From positions 62,001 through 126,000 of the forward strand of contig NZ_CP092713.1 in the NCBI RefSeq assembly GCF_023983475.1: 64,000 bases of DNA. Direction: 5' to 3'. Positions 9,887-18,415 of this stretch are shown in pieces. This DNA is from Aliivibrio fischeri ATCC 7744 = JCM 18803 = DSM 507 (GTDB lineage: Bacteria; Pseudomonadota; Gammaproteobacteria; Enterobacterales; Vibrionaceae). How positions within the stretch are numbered: position 1 is the first letter of the stretch; every line of letters begins with the position of its first letter. Position numbers and translations under genes: made by a program. Under the pieces are notes generated by a model, which worked only from the letters and a program-made list of their open reading frames with translations, was not told the origin of the DNA and did no database searches.

Positions 9887-10477
9887 ATGACTAATTATTA
9901 TAACGAAAATGCGCTTACTTTTTTTAGTGGTACAGTTGAGGTAAATGTAGAATCTCTCTACAAAGAACTCCTTCCTTACCTACCTACACACGCTAAAATC
10001 ATTGATGCTGGGTGTGGTTCAGGACGAGATACTTTATATTTCTTAAATAAAAACTATCGTGTTACGGCTTTCGATGCTAGTGAAGAATTAATCACTCTTG
10101 CCCAACAATACACTCAGCATCCAATCTTACACTCTACTTTTTTGGATTTTAATACAAGAAAAGCCAGCCAAGATGCTATTTGGGCGTGTGCATCTTTACT
10201 TCATGTCCCAATGAATGAATTAGAAAAAACATTTCATCATTTAGCTCATTTCTTAAAGCAAGAAGGGCTTTTTTATTGTTCATTCAAATACGGTGATGGT
10301 GAAGTAGAGCGTAATGGTCGTAGTTTCACAAATCTAAATGAAACCTTACTTAATGACCTACTTAAACAGTCTCAATTATCAATTAGAAAAACATGGATAA
10401 CTGAAGATTTACGCCCTAATCGTGCCAATGAAAAGTGGTTAAATGCAATTCTTATAAAACTAAAAACCTTTGAATAG
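9887..10477 (+). CDS. Class I SAM-dependent methyltransferase, 196 aa
   Basis: A compact Rossmann-fold methyltransferase. Motif I is IIDAGCGSGRD (SAM binding), followed by a motif II acidic residue in VTAFDASEELI and a post-motif region DAIWACASLLHVP. Such 190-200-residue proteins usually act on small molecules; none of the DNA methyltransferase (N/D)PP(Y/F) motifs is present, so a role as the partner methylase of the neighbouring HNH nuclease is not supported. Its last 18 bp overlap the convergent end of the endonuclease gene. The ribosome site is weak. Confidence 0.8.
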   Translation: MTNYYNENALTFFSGTVEVNVESLYKELLPYLPTHAKIIDAGCGSGRDTLYFLNKNYRVTAFDASEELITLAQQYTQHPILHSTFLDFNTRKASQDAIWACASLLHVPMNELEKTFHHLAHFLKQEGLFYCSFKYGDGEVERNGRSFTNLNETLLNDLLKQSQLSIRKTWITEDLRPNRANEKWLNAILIKLKTFE

Positions 10478-11587
10478 AATTTTACGATGATGATCTAAAT
10501 ACTTTTTATGCTCACGATGAACATTAAAGATCATATCATCTCTAAGCCCTAATACCTCTGGAGCCTCCAATTGGCTCGATATCATTAATTTTCCAGAGTT
10601 TTGAAAAGAGATAAAACCAAGATCGAATGCTTTATCTAAATTAGCAAGTAACAGTAGCCCATTATATTTATCTAAACGTTCTGTATTATTAGCTTCACGC
10701 CATGGCTTTATATGAGAAGCAACAAGCATCTGAGTGTTCTTATACCCAGTAACAGAGCACCCTTTCCACATTTCTATTAGTTGTTTTCTAAATGTCCCTT
10801 GTCCCATACGAGTATTAACCATAATGGTTTTTTCCGTTTGGGTAAGTTTGTTATCCTCAAAAATTTCTTGAATATCCGCTTTTACATCAACTTGCGATAA
10901 ATCTGCTAAAAAGCGTTGATATGAATTTAATGCAGCGCTATACATATGATTTCCGTTTGCATTAAACTTCTTAAACTTCTCAAGAGAGCGAGCAGTTTCA
11001 GATAATCGACAAAACTCACGAAAAGACTTCACTTTTGTTAATGGTTCTTCCAAAATATTCTCTTGTATCATCCAATTTGAAATAGAACCTCTAATCGCTT
11101 GAGAGTAATTTTTAGCAGTTTTTTCTGACTTCCCAACATCAATCAACCATTGAGTGTAAAGGTCAGTTAAATCAGATAAATTTTCAACTAATGCATCTTT
11201 TAAGTCATTAACAACAATTACACTTTTTAAGTAATCAAATAGCTCATCATCCAAATAAGCATAATTAATAGCTTTAGCTGAGTATCCTTTAACAAGAGAA
11301 GCATCAATACCATCTTGATAAGCTAAATGCCAGAAGCCTTCACTTTTAAGATGAAAAAAAGGATTCTCGGGAGTATCTCTGTCTTGTTCATGCCTACGCT
11401 CATTAAAGAAATGAGTAAAACGTTCTTTTAACGTAGCATCAAGTTGAAATCTATTTTTATAAATATAGCCCGCTTGTATTAAGTCCATAACAGAAAGTAA
11501 CATGCATACTTTATGTGGGCTCTTTCTCCCTTTATTACTATTCATGTTTAAGTTACGGAACTTGTCTACATAATACTCAACAGACAT
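10460..11587 (-). CDS. HNH endonuclease with SBD-like N-terminal domain (possible type IV restriction)
   Basis: 375 residues. The C-terminal part is an HNH_2-type nuclease: VTGYKNTQMLVASHIKPW (catalytic H292) and LLLLANLDKAFDLGFISF (N316, D318), a pattern common in restriction-like HNH enzymes. The N-terminal part (residues about 20-90: SPHKVCMLLSVMDLI ... PFFHLKSEGFWHL) resembles the domain that reads phosphorothioate or modified DNA in McrA-like type IV enzymes; that reading is from memory and less certain. The middle contains a helical, integrase-SAM-like stretch. Convergent with the methyltransferase (18-bp overlap) and divergent from the NERD helicase, 270 bp away. Restriction of foreign DNA is an inference. 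Confidence 0.8.
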   Translation of the reverse strand: MSVEYYVDKFRNLNMNSNKGRKSPHKVCMLLSVMDLIQAGYIYKNRFQLDATLKERFTHFFNERRHEQDRDTPENPFFHLKSEGFWHLAYQDGIDASLVKGYSAKAINYAYLDDELFDYLKSVIVVNDLKDALVENLSDLTDLYTQWLIDVGKSEKTAKNYSQAIRGSISNWMIQENILEEPLTKVKSFREFCRLSETARSLEKFKKFNANGNHMYSAALNSYQRFLADLSQVDVKADIQEIFEDNKLTQTEKTIMVNTRMGQGTFRKQLIEMWKGCSVTGYKNTQMLVASHIKPWREANNTERLDKYNGLLLLANLDKAFDLGFISFQNSGKLMISSQLEAPEVLGLRDDMIFNVHREHKKYLDHHRKILFKGF

Positions 11588-11857
11588 ACTTCATCCTAAA
11601 AAATACAAATCAAACTTTAATAATCAGTATCTTATCTAGATGCATGATAAAAAACGAGATATAAGTGACATTTTTAGTATTTCGATTTTATAAAAATACC
11701 ATTAATGTATTCCATAGTTTAATCTTTAACAAATAAGTTAATCTAAACTAAATAAACCCATATTTATCAAATCGTTATATAATTTTGTTATAGGTCACGA
11801 TTTAAAATAGGACAAAAGCTTATAATTGCAAAATTATTGCCTTAGTAGTACAAATAA

Positions 11858-13720
11858 ATGGCTGAATTAATACCAACATTAAATACCTGTTTATCTAAAA
11901 TGACAGCGGGAGAAAAACGTTTCGCGCAACGTGTTGAAAACTTATTAGAGGATGATTACATATGTTGGTATGACATCCCTGTTGGACGCCAACGACGTTA
12001 CCCTGATTTCATTATCTTACATCCCGCACGTGGCTTACTATTTCTTGAAGTAAAAGATTGGAAACTTGATACTATCAGAAATATAGATGCGTCTCGTGTC
12101 GAATTACTAACATCAAAAGGCATTGAAACAACAAGTAATCCTATTGAGCAAGTACGTCAGTGTAGTTATCAAGTCATAGATAAACTAAAACGAGATAACT
12201 TACTTGTAAATCAAGATGGGAAATATAAAGGTAACTTATGCCTTCCTTATGGGTATGGCGTTGTATTAACCAATATTACTCGCATTCAGTTAGATCGAGC
12301 TATTCCTTTAGACGCTCAAGACTCGGTACTTCCACATCACTTAGTCATTTGTAAAGATGAAATGGTAAGTACAATAGATCCTGAAAAGTTTCAAACAAAA
12401 CTCTGGAATATGTTTAATTATAAATTTGGAAACCAATTATCATTACCACAAATTGATAGAATTCGATGGCATCTATTTCCAGAAATTCGTATTTCAACAT
12501 CAGAACAACAAACTCTGCTACCTCTAGAAGATACGAACGAATTAATAAATCCAAATGATCACATTCCTGAAATAATTAAAATCATGGATATTCAACAGGA
12601 GCAGTTAGCTAGAAGCTTAGGTGATGGACATCGAGTCATTCATGGCGTAGCTGGTTCCGGAAAAACGTTGATCTTAGGTTATCGTTGCTTACATCTAGCT
12701 GAGCAATTAAAAAAACCAATTTTAGTACTCTGCTTCAATATCACATTAGCGGCAAGGCTCCGTAGTTTTATCAATGATAAAGGTATTGCAGGACAAGTTC
12801 AGGTCTATCATTTTCATGATTGGTGTGGACAACAAATTAAAACTTACAATTTAGATATTCAAAAGGGTGAAGCCCCTTATTGGGAAAGACAAGTTGAAAC
12901 TGTCATAGAGGGTGTTGAAAAAGGAAATATACCAAAAGGGCAGTATGGAGCACTATTGATTGATGAAGGACATGATTTTGAAGCAGAATGGCTAACATTA
13001 ATTACTCAAATGATTGATCCTGAAACAAATTCGTTATTATTACTATATGACGATGCTCAATCTATCTACAAGAAAAAAAGCAATTTAGACTTTAGTTTAG
13101 CAAGTGTTGGAATTCAAGCCCAAGGAAGAACTACAGTATTACGTTTAAACTATCGTAATACCAGAGAAATACTATCTTTCTCTTATCAGTTTGCTAAACA
13201 ATATTTTGATAATTCGGATACTAAAGAAATTCCATTAATTCATCCTGAATCTGCTGGTATTACAGGCTCTCATCCTGTTGTTAAAAAATTCTCAACGATG
13301 GATCAAGAAGTTGAATATGCAATTAAATGTTTAGTTCATTGGAAACAAAATGGATATGCATGGAGCGATATCGCCATAATTTATCCTTGTAAACATATTG
13401 GCAAAAAAGTTGCTGAAGCACTAAAAACTAGAGGTATACCTCATATATTACTCGCTACTTCTGAGCATAAAAAACAATATAATCCAATCAATGATGTCGT
13501 TAACGTTCTTCCCATTCCTAGCAGTAAGGGATTGGAATTTAAAACAGTAGTAATTTTAAACTCATCCAATATTCCTAAAAAAAGCGATAATAGATCAGAA
13601 GATATTCGTCGATTATATGTAGGAATGACGCGAGCAACTCATAACTTATTGGCCACTTATCATAAAGAAAATGAATTAAGTGAAAGTCTTGAAGCAGCAG
13701 CTATTAGCATTAATAAATAG
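11858..13720 (+). CDS. NERD nuclease-related domain + superfamily I (UvrD/Rep-like) helicase
   Basis: 620 residues. The N-terminal NERD domain has the PD-(D/E)XK-like core: YPDFIIL (D50) and LFLEVKDW (E64, K66), plus a downstream QVRQ. The helicase part has Walker A GVAGSGKT (263-270), motif II LLIDEGHDF, motif III-like LLLLYDDAQSIY, motif IV/V SSKGLEFKTVVIL, and motif VI RRLYVGMTRAT. It should translocate on or unwind DNA with ATP and may cut it. Similar NERD-helicases occur alone or in defence islands; here the divergent neighbour is an HNH nuclease. The ATG has only a weak ribosome site. Family call firm; biological role inferred. Confidence 0.88.
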   Translation: MAELIPTLNTCLSKMTAGEKRFAQRVENLLEDDYICWYDIPVGRQRRYPDFIILHPARGLLFLEVKDWKLDTIRNIDASRVELLTSKGIETTSNPIEQVRQCSYQVIDKLKRDNLLVNQDGKYKGNLCLPYGYGVVLTNITRIQLDRAIPLDAQDSVLPHHLVICKDEMVSTIDPEKFQTKLWNMFNYKFGNQLSLPQIDRIRWHLFPEIRISTSEQQTLLPLEDTNELINPNDHIPEIIKIMDIQQEQLARSLGDGHRVIHGVAGSGKTLILGYRCLHLAEQLKKPILVLCFNITLAARLRSFINDKGIAGQVQVYHFHDWCGQQIKTYNLDIQKGEAPYWERQVETVIEGVEKGNIPKGQYGALLIDEGHDFEAEWLTLITQMIDPETNSLLLLYDDAQSIYKKKSNLDFSLASVGIQAQGRTTVLRLNYRNTREILSFSYQFAKQYFDNSDTKEIPLIHPESAGITGSHPVVKKFSTMDQEVEYAIKCLVHWKQNGYAWSDIAIIYPCKHIGKKVAEALKTRGIPHILLATSEHKKQYNPINDVVNVLPIPSSKGLEFKTVVILNSSNIPKKSDNRSEDIRRLYVGMTRATHNLLATYHKENELSESLEAAAISINK

Positions 13721-13904
13721 CCCTGATTGTGACCCGTAGGGACAAGACACAGCGAAGCGTTTTGTGGCTTGGTTGAGCCATTGGTGTGTTGCGAAGAATG
13801 AGTGACACACCAATTCGCGAAATAAAACAGGTTGTCCGCAGGGTGCTTCTTACATTTATATCGTGCTAGAATTAAGCATTCCCCAAATGAATGATATGTA
13901 TTAA
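13721..13904. other. Hairpin-rich, GC-richer intergenic segment
   Basis: The sequence between the helicase and the broken barrel gene is clearly richer in G+C than its surroundings and folds locally: TTGGTGTGT (13781-13789) pairs with ACACACCAA (13805-13813), and TGGCT / AGCCA form a smaller hairpin at 13765-13780. The motif GCGAAG occurs twice. It could be a dispersed repeat, a structured RNA or a relic of a mobile element; I cannot decide. The downstream part holds the probable barrel-gene promoter. Confidence 0.4.
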
Positions 13905-14483
13905 ATGAAAAAGTACGCTTTATTATTAGCTCTGTTCTCTGGTGTTTGTTTCGCAAAACCACAGGTGTATTTTGGTGCTGATGCCCTCTCAAACTCTAGC
14001 GCTTATTCTTTACAGTCTGGCTTTTATTTCCCTGTTAACCAAGAGCTAGATTTTGGCTATGATGTAGATTTCACGCAATGGAACCAAGATGTTCATTCAT
14101 TTGGTATCAACATTAAGCCGGCTTTTCGTAAGCAACAATTCTACCTAGCGCCAATTGTCGGCATGCATTAAGATACCAATCCAAACAAATATTTGCTCAT
14201 CCTTGCTTGCTAAAATCGATGATAACTGCGTTATAAATTTTGCAATTAGGCCCACTAGTTACTTTAATTTATGCCTTGTTCTAATCAATTTTTTCTACGC
14301 AATTATCTGACCAACTACTTATTCGAATTGGTATTGTGGGATATTGATTACAGCTACAGCCTTGGGGCTGAGGTAGGGTACGATTTTGAGCGTGTGACTC
14401 TCAGAGCAGGATACAAAGACGTTGATGAAGAGTTTTATGATAATGATGCGTTTTATGTGGGTGTAGCGGTTCGGTTTGATTAA
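13905..14483 (+). pseudogene. Outer-membrane beta-barrel protein, interrupted by a MITE-like insert
   Basis: The first fragment (13905-14171) has a signal peptide (MKKYALLLALFSGVCFA) and alternating barrel strands (PQVYFGADALS, LQSGFYFPV), ending in a stop inside inserted DNA. The second fragment resumes at about 14336 in the same frame with WDIDYSYSLGAEVGYDF and ends YVGVAVRFD, a classical C-terminal barrel strand with terminal Phe-Asp. Together they would give a small porin-like or opacity-type protein of about 140 residues. The gene is presumably inactive because the C-terminal strands needed for BamA recognition are cut off. Confidence 0.75.
14173..14334. mobile_element. MITE-like insert, about 162 bp
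   Basis: The DNA splitting the barrel gene is bounded by short inverted repeats ATACCAAT (14173-14180) and ATTGGTAT (14327-14334), contains no open frame and is AT-rich. No target duplication is clear. The size, terminal repeats and lack of coding capacity fit a miniature inverted-repeat element; family unknown. Confidence 0.6.
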
Positions 14484-14501
14484 TCATTAACGAGTAAATA
14501 T

Positions 14502-14541
14502 CTTGATGATTAAGCAATTATAAAATTCCTTAATCATCAAG
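14502..14541. terminator. 13-bp inverted repeat between converging gene remnants
   Basis: CTTGATGATTAAG (14502-14514) and CTTAATCATCAAG (14529-14541) are perfect complements with a 14-nt loop. It lies just after the barrel remnant and just before the stop codon of a minus-strand remnant, so a bidirectional terminator is likely, though no long T-run follows. Confidence 0.5.
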
Positions 14542-14543
14542 CG

Positions 14544-14653
14544 TTATGCGATGTTGTTTAGCTCTCGCTGCTTATCCATGTAAATCTTTAAACGGTTTAC
14601 TCTGGATTCTATTTCTTGCTCTTTTATCTCTCCACGCTTTCGCGCAAAGTTAA
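14544..14653 (-). pseudogene. C-terminal remnant of a gene cut by ISL3 copy 1
   Basis: On the minus strand 35 codons read in frame from the ISL3 edge to TAA at 14544-14546: NFARKRGEIKEQEIE ... DKQRELNNIA. The peptide is charged and probably helical/coiled. The upstream part of the gene is absent at the other end of the IS, so DNA has been lost or moved. Family not recognised. Confidence 0.5.
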
Positions 14654-15944
14654 GGTTCATCGCGGCTTTCCGGGGAAAGCCGCTTTTATCTTCATAAAGA
14701 AATAGTCCGTATCTCTGTAGCCATACCCCATTCTTTTGATTAACTTAATTTTGTTATTTATTCCTTCCAGTGTACATGTATTTAATCGATATAAAGACGA
14801 ACTAACAATTCCGTGAAGGTATGGTTTTAACTTTCGTGCAAAACTGATTAGTGGTTTGATCCCACTCTCATTTACCTGTTGCCACCATACATCCCATAGT
14901 TCTATTGCCTGCGTTTCTGAGTCACAATACCAGAGCTCTTTTAATTGCTCTCCTAGCAAATGAGTCACCATTAAATCGTGGTTTACCGAAAGTATTTCAT
15001 CTAAATAACTCTGTTGATTTACGTCTAGATTGTCTCTATTTTTCAAAAGGATCCAGCGTGAACGCTTAATCCAACGACGAGCTTTTTTGTCTTCTTTGAG
15101 TTGATTCGCTTGATCTACCCTAACCCTATCCATTACCTCTCGTCCATATTTGGCTACCACATGAAAAAGATCGTATACAATACGTGCATTAGGGCAATGA
15201 GCTTTCACTTCGAGATCGAAAGCTGTATTCATATCCATAGCCACTGCTTCGATATTTTCGGCATGCTTACCAAGCTCTTCAAAGAAAGGCCTGATATCAG
15301 TTCGGCTTCTACCTAAACCAATCCAAAGCACTTGATGTGTCTGCGCATCGGCAATCACTGTTGCATATCGATGTCCTTTAAATATGGCAAACTCATCCAT
15401 CACTAGTTGGCGTAATTTATCCCATGGTATGTCAGGGATAACTCGTTTAAGTCGTTGTTTATCAATATTCTTTATCGTGTGCCAATGTACTCCAGTCAGT
15501 TCTGAAATATGTTTAATCGGCAGCAAAGGCAGCAGTTGTTCAATATATTCTATCAATCGATTAGTCAGGCGTGAGTATGGTTTAAGCCAAGATATTGCTT
15601 CCGTTTTTGTACCGCATAGCAAACATGTAATGCGCCTAGTCTGAATCAAAAGTTCAACTGGAGTTCCTAATATCATAGCGTCTTTAATAGTTCGCCACTG
15701 AGTATCGTGAGTAAATTCAGAGAGTCGCCCGCAAGAGCAGAATGCTGGGGAGTCAGGTTTTAAGGTTATAGAGATTAATGAATCAGTTTTATGAGACTTT
15801 ACGATCTGAAAACCTTTCCAGAAGGATGATAAAAAAGTATTATTTGGCATGAAAACGGCAGTTTGTGAAAAGTTGTGTTTGGCGATGTAACTTTACCACT
15901 AACTGCCGTTTTTGTTTTCAATTCCCGCTAATCTGCGATGAACC
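14654..15944 (-). mobile_element. ISL3-family insertion sequence, copy 1 (1291 bp)
   Basis: The ends are GGTTCATCGC (14654) and GCGATGAACC (15944), with further similarity inward. The element is the same length as, and apparently identical to, the copy at 20753-22043, in opposite orientation. Flanking 8-mers AAAGTTAA (left) and TGATAAAA (right) do not match, so the usual 8-bp target duplication is missing. The right end lies inside an IS66 tnpB gene. Confidence 0.93.
14657..15850 (-). CDS. ISL3-family transposase
   Basis: 397 residues. The N-terminus has cysteine pairs typical of the family's zinc finger (CSCGRLSEF and CLLCGT), then a helix-turn-helix region and a DDE core: [25 protein letters not shown] and [20 protein letters not shown]. 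The coding region starts 94 bp inside one terminal repeat and its stop codon lies within the other. Appears intact, so the element may be active. Confidence 0.93.
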   Translation of the reverse strand: MPNNTFLSSFWKGFQIVKSHKTDSLISITLKPDSPAFCSCGRLSEFTHDTQWRTIKDAMILGTPVELLIQTRRITCLLCGTKTEAISWLKPYSRLTNRLIEYIEQLLPLLPIKHISELTGVHWHTIKNIDKQRLKRVIPDIPWDKLRQLVMDEFAIFKGHRYATVIADAQTHQVLWIGLGRSRTDIRPFFEELGKHAENIEAVAMDMNTAFDLEVKAHCPNARIVYDLFHVVAKYGREVMDRVRVDQANQLKEDKKARRWIKRSRWILLKNRDNLDVNQQSYLDEILSVNHDLMVTHLLGEQLKELWYCDSETQAIELWDVWWQQVNESGIKPLISFARKLKPYLHGIVSSSLYRLNTCTLEGINNKIKLIKRMGYGYRDTDYFFMKIKAAFPGKPR

Positions 15945-16232
15945 TGATAAAAGCCAGTTGAGTTGTTGCCTGCTAATGTGGAGTGCACCATCAATATTGG
16001 GTGTTGGCCATTTGAAGGTTCCTTTTTCTAAGCGACGATAATAAAGCCAAAAGCCATTGGTATCCCAAAACAAGATCTTGAGTTTATCTCGATTGCGATT
16101 ACAAAAAATAAACCAGGCTTCACTGAATGGGTCCATTTCCAGCGTTTCGGCGACAATGAGTGATAAGCCATCAATGGATTTTCTCATGTCGGTGACGCCA
16201 ACGACGAGGTAAACCTTTTCTGACTGTATCAT
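15918..16232 (-). CDS. tnpB: IS66 TnpB (Orf2-like), C-terminus replaced by ISL3 sequence
   Basis: 104 residues beginning MIQSEKVYLVVGVTDMRKSIDGL, the conserved IS66 Orf2 start, with FIFCNRNRDKLKILFWD and GFWLYYRRLEKG motifs. The last codons (GSSQISGN, stop at 15918) are encoded by the terminal repeat of the ISL3 copy, so the native C-terminus of roughly ten residues is lost. It overlaps tnpA by 4 bp. Function of the truncated form is doubtful. Confidence 0.88.
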   Translation of the reverse strand: MIQSEKVYLVVGVTDMRKSIDGLSLIVAETLEMDPFSEAWFIFCNRNRDKLKILFWDTNGFWLYYRRLEKGTFKWPTPNIDGALHISRQQLNWLLSGSSQISGN

Positions 16233-16601
16233 TGCAATGCATCAATCCAATGTTTAATTTGTTTGGAATTAAGATTTGCTGGTAACTCGGCACGAAGGCC
16301 ATTATTTAATGTCAGCACCACAATATTCGACTGCTCTTGTGTTGGCTCTGTCACGATAGTGGGGTGAATTTTTGTTGTGACTTCTGACTCGCTGAGCTTC
16401 TTTGACCAGTAATAAAAGGTTTGGTAGCTTATTTCATTATCAATACAAAATTGCTTGATAGATAGGTTACTCTCTTTCTGTTGCTCTAAAATATTAGTCC
16501 AATGATCGCGCTTACTTTGCTGATCCATAATACCTCCGATTAAAAAGATACTATGGCAAAGCATTCTTAATATTGATATGTGTGGTTAGTTAAGCGCTTA
16601 C
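15945..16601 (-). mobile_element. IS66-family partial element (tnpA-tnpB end)
   Basis: The IS66 left terminus is read on the minus strand from 16601 (GTAAGCGCTTA, matching the GTAA ends of the family), followed by tnpA and tnpB. The element is cut at 15944/15945 by the ISL3 copy, and no tnpC follows in this orientation. It is back-to-back with a tnpC half-element on the plus strand. Confidence 0.75.
16229..16528 (-). CDS. tnpA: IS66 TnpA (Orf1-like)
   Basis: 99 residues from the ATG at 16526-16528, preceded by GGAGGT; an upstream ATG at 16564 lacks such a site. Sequence MDQQSKRDHWTNILEQQ and the helix-turn-helix NLSIKQFCIDNEISYQTFYYWSKKL are typical of IS66 Orf1, a DNA-binding accessory protein. 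It overlaps tnpB (ATGA), implying translational coupling. Confidence 0.88.
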   Translation of the reverse strand: MDQQSKRDHWTNILEQQKESNLSIKQFCIDNEISYQTFYYWSKKLSESEVTTKIHPTIVTEPTQEQSNIVVLTLNNGLRAELPANLNSKQIKHWIDALQ

Positions 16602-18199
16602 TAATAAATCATGCATATGCTGATATTTCTACTATACTTAATGTATGCAAAAGGAACTCAGCAAGCCCACGGGCATCACCCCAGAAATCCAAGCGTACAG
16701 CGATAGCTTGGTTGAGATCACATCGCAAAAATACGAAGCACGTATTGCGGATATGTGGGAGCAATTTCGCCGTGCTCAGGCTAAGCGTTATCTTCCTCAG
16801 AGTGAAAAGTTCCCGGCACAAGGTTGCTTATTCAATGAGGCTGAGCAACTTAACGATGCCCCTGTTGACAATGATGAGCCCGAAACCGAAACCATCACCT
16901 ACACTCGTAAGCGAGGGCGCAAGCCTATTAATCCAGATTTGCCTCGTGAAGTGATTGAGCATGATTTAGCGGACAGTGAAAAAGTCTGCAGCTGCTGCCA
17001 AAGTCCACTGCATGCTATCGGCGTGGAAACGTCAGAGCAGGTTGAAATTATCCCTAAGCAAGTCAAAGTACTTCGCCATGAGCGTAAAAAATACGCTTGT
17101 CGTCACTGTGAGCAACAAGGCACTGGCAGCAAAGTGGTGACGGCAGCAATGCCTAAGCAACCATTACCAGGAAGTATCGCCACGACAGGGACCTTGGCAA
17201 CCGTTGCTGTAAGCAAATATGCAGATGGTCTTCCGCTCTATCGTATAGAAAAAGAGCTGTCCCGAGTGGGATTAGATATCCAGCGTACCACACTGGCGAA
17301 CTGGATGATAAAAACATCTGAACTCTTGTCTCCCATTTACCAATCCTTACATCAAGCTTTACTGAAAGAGCCGGTTATCCATGGTGATGAGACGACGCTT
17401 CAGGTTCTAAAAGAGCCCAATAAGAAAGCTGAAAGTAAGTCTTATCTGTGGGCCTATGCCAGTCCAGAGCACAGTCTAACGCCCGTTACTTTATTTGAGT
17501 ATCAACCTGGACGAGCACATAACTATCCCAAGCAGTTCCTCGACAAATATGCTGGGAGCATGATGACAGATGGTTACTCAGCATGGCGAATGTTGGATAA
17601 CGTTCAGCATCTAGGTTGCTGGGCTCATGCTAGACGTAAGTTCAAAGACGCACTAGATCTGAGTCCTAAAAAAACGGGACAGGCTAAGCAGGCACTGAGC
17701 TATATCCAAAAGTTGTACGCTGTAGAGAAGAAAGGCAAAAACTTATCTTCTGATGAACGATGTCAGCTCCGGCGAAAAGAGGCGGTTCCAATACTTACCA
17801 CCTTCTATGTTTGGTTAGACAAAGCGGCGGCAAGCCTACTTCCTAAAAGTCCGATGGGAAAAGCGGTCAGTTATGCGCTTAACCAATGGCCCTATCTTAA
17901 AAGATATGTAGAAAATGGGTTATACCCGATTGATAACAATCGGGTTGAGCGCGAGATCCGCCCAGTGGCCGTTGGTCGAAAAGCGTGGTTGTTCAGCGAC
18001 ACACAAAGTGGCGCCAACGCCAGTGCCGTCTTGTTTAGTATTATGCTGACTTGCCGAGCAAATAATATTGAACCTTATACTTATCTAAAGCACGTGCTGA
18101 CAGAGTTACCGCAACGAGAACCGGGTAGTGACGTCAGTGATCTGCGGCCATATAGCAACAAACCAGTTAAAAGCTAGGTGGGTAGAAATACCCGCTTAC
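16602..18199 (+). mobile_element. IS66-family partial element (tnpC half)
   Basis: It contains a full-length tnpC and ends at CGCTTAC (18193-18199), a typical IS66 right end. Its left part, which should carry tnpA and tnpB in the same direction, is missing; instead an oppositely oriented tnpA-tnpB half abuts at 16601. This indicates an internal inversion or two truncated copies. Confidence 0.75.
16645..18177 (+). CDS. tnpC: IS66 TnpC transposase
   Basis: 510 residues, the usual TnpC length. There is a helical N-terminus, a zinc-finger region (CSCCQSPLHAIG and CRHCEQ), then the DDE core: VIHGDETTLQVL, MMTDGYSAW with GCWAHARRKF, and NNRVEREIRPVAVGRKAW near the C-terminus. The core appears intact, but the element around it is rearranged. 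In normal IS66 elements tnpC follows tnpB on the same strand; here it points away from tnpA and tnpB. Confidence 0.93.
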   Translation: MQKELSKPTGITPEIQAYSDSLVEITSQKYEARIADMWEQFRRAQAKRYLPQSEKFPAQGCLFNEAEQLNDAPVDNDEPETETITYTRKRGRKPINPDLPREVIEHDLADSEKVCSCCQSPLHAIGVETSEQVEIIPKQVKVLRHERKKYACRHCEQQGTGSKVVTAAMPKQPLPGSIATTGTLATVAVSKYADGLPLYRIEKELSRVGLDIQRTTLANWMIKTSELLSPIYQSLHQALLKEPVIHGDETTLQVLKEPNKKAESKSYLWAYASPEHSLTPVTLFEYQPGRAHNYPKQFLDKYAGSMMTDGYSAWRMLDNVQHLGCWAHARRKFKDALDLSPKKTGQAKQALSYIQKLYAVEKKGKNLSSDERCQLRRKEAVPILTTFYVWLDKAAASLLPKSPMGKAVSYALNQWPYLKRYVENGLYPIDNNRVEREIRPVAVGRKAWLFSDTQSGANASAVLFSIMLTCRANNIEPYTYLKHVLTELPQREPGSDVSDLRPYSNKPVKS

Positions 18200-18415
18200 G
18201 TATCTGTAAGGCATCGTTAGTCAGCACCTCGCTCTTAAGAGTGAGAAGGACGCCGGCGAAGAGGTAAGTAATTTGACATATAACACATAAAGAGGGAGGA
18301 GTCAAGAGCGTTCTAAAGACAGATAATTCCATACGTACATGTACAGCACGGCGAGTTCGGCGGTATGATCCCCTTATCGCTATGGCGAGAATCTATCATA
18401 AAGAGGAAACATAAT

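Noticed and set aside
9887-11587. Classical restriction-modification pair (methyltransferase plus HNH)
   Set aside because: The methyltransferase has no DNA-methylase catalytic motif and the genes are convergent, not co-directional.
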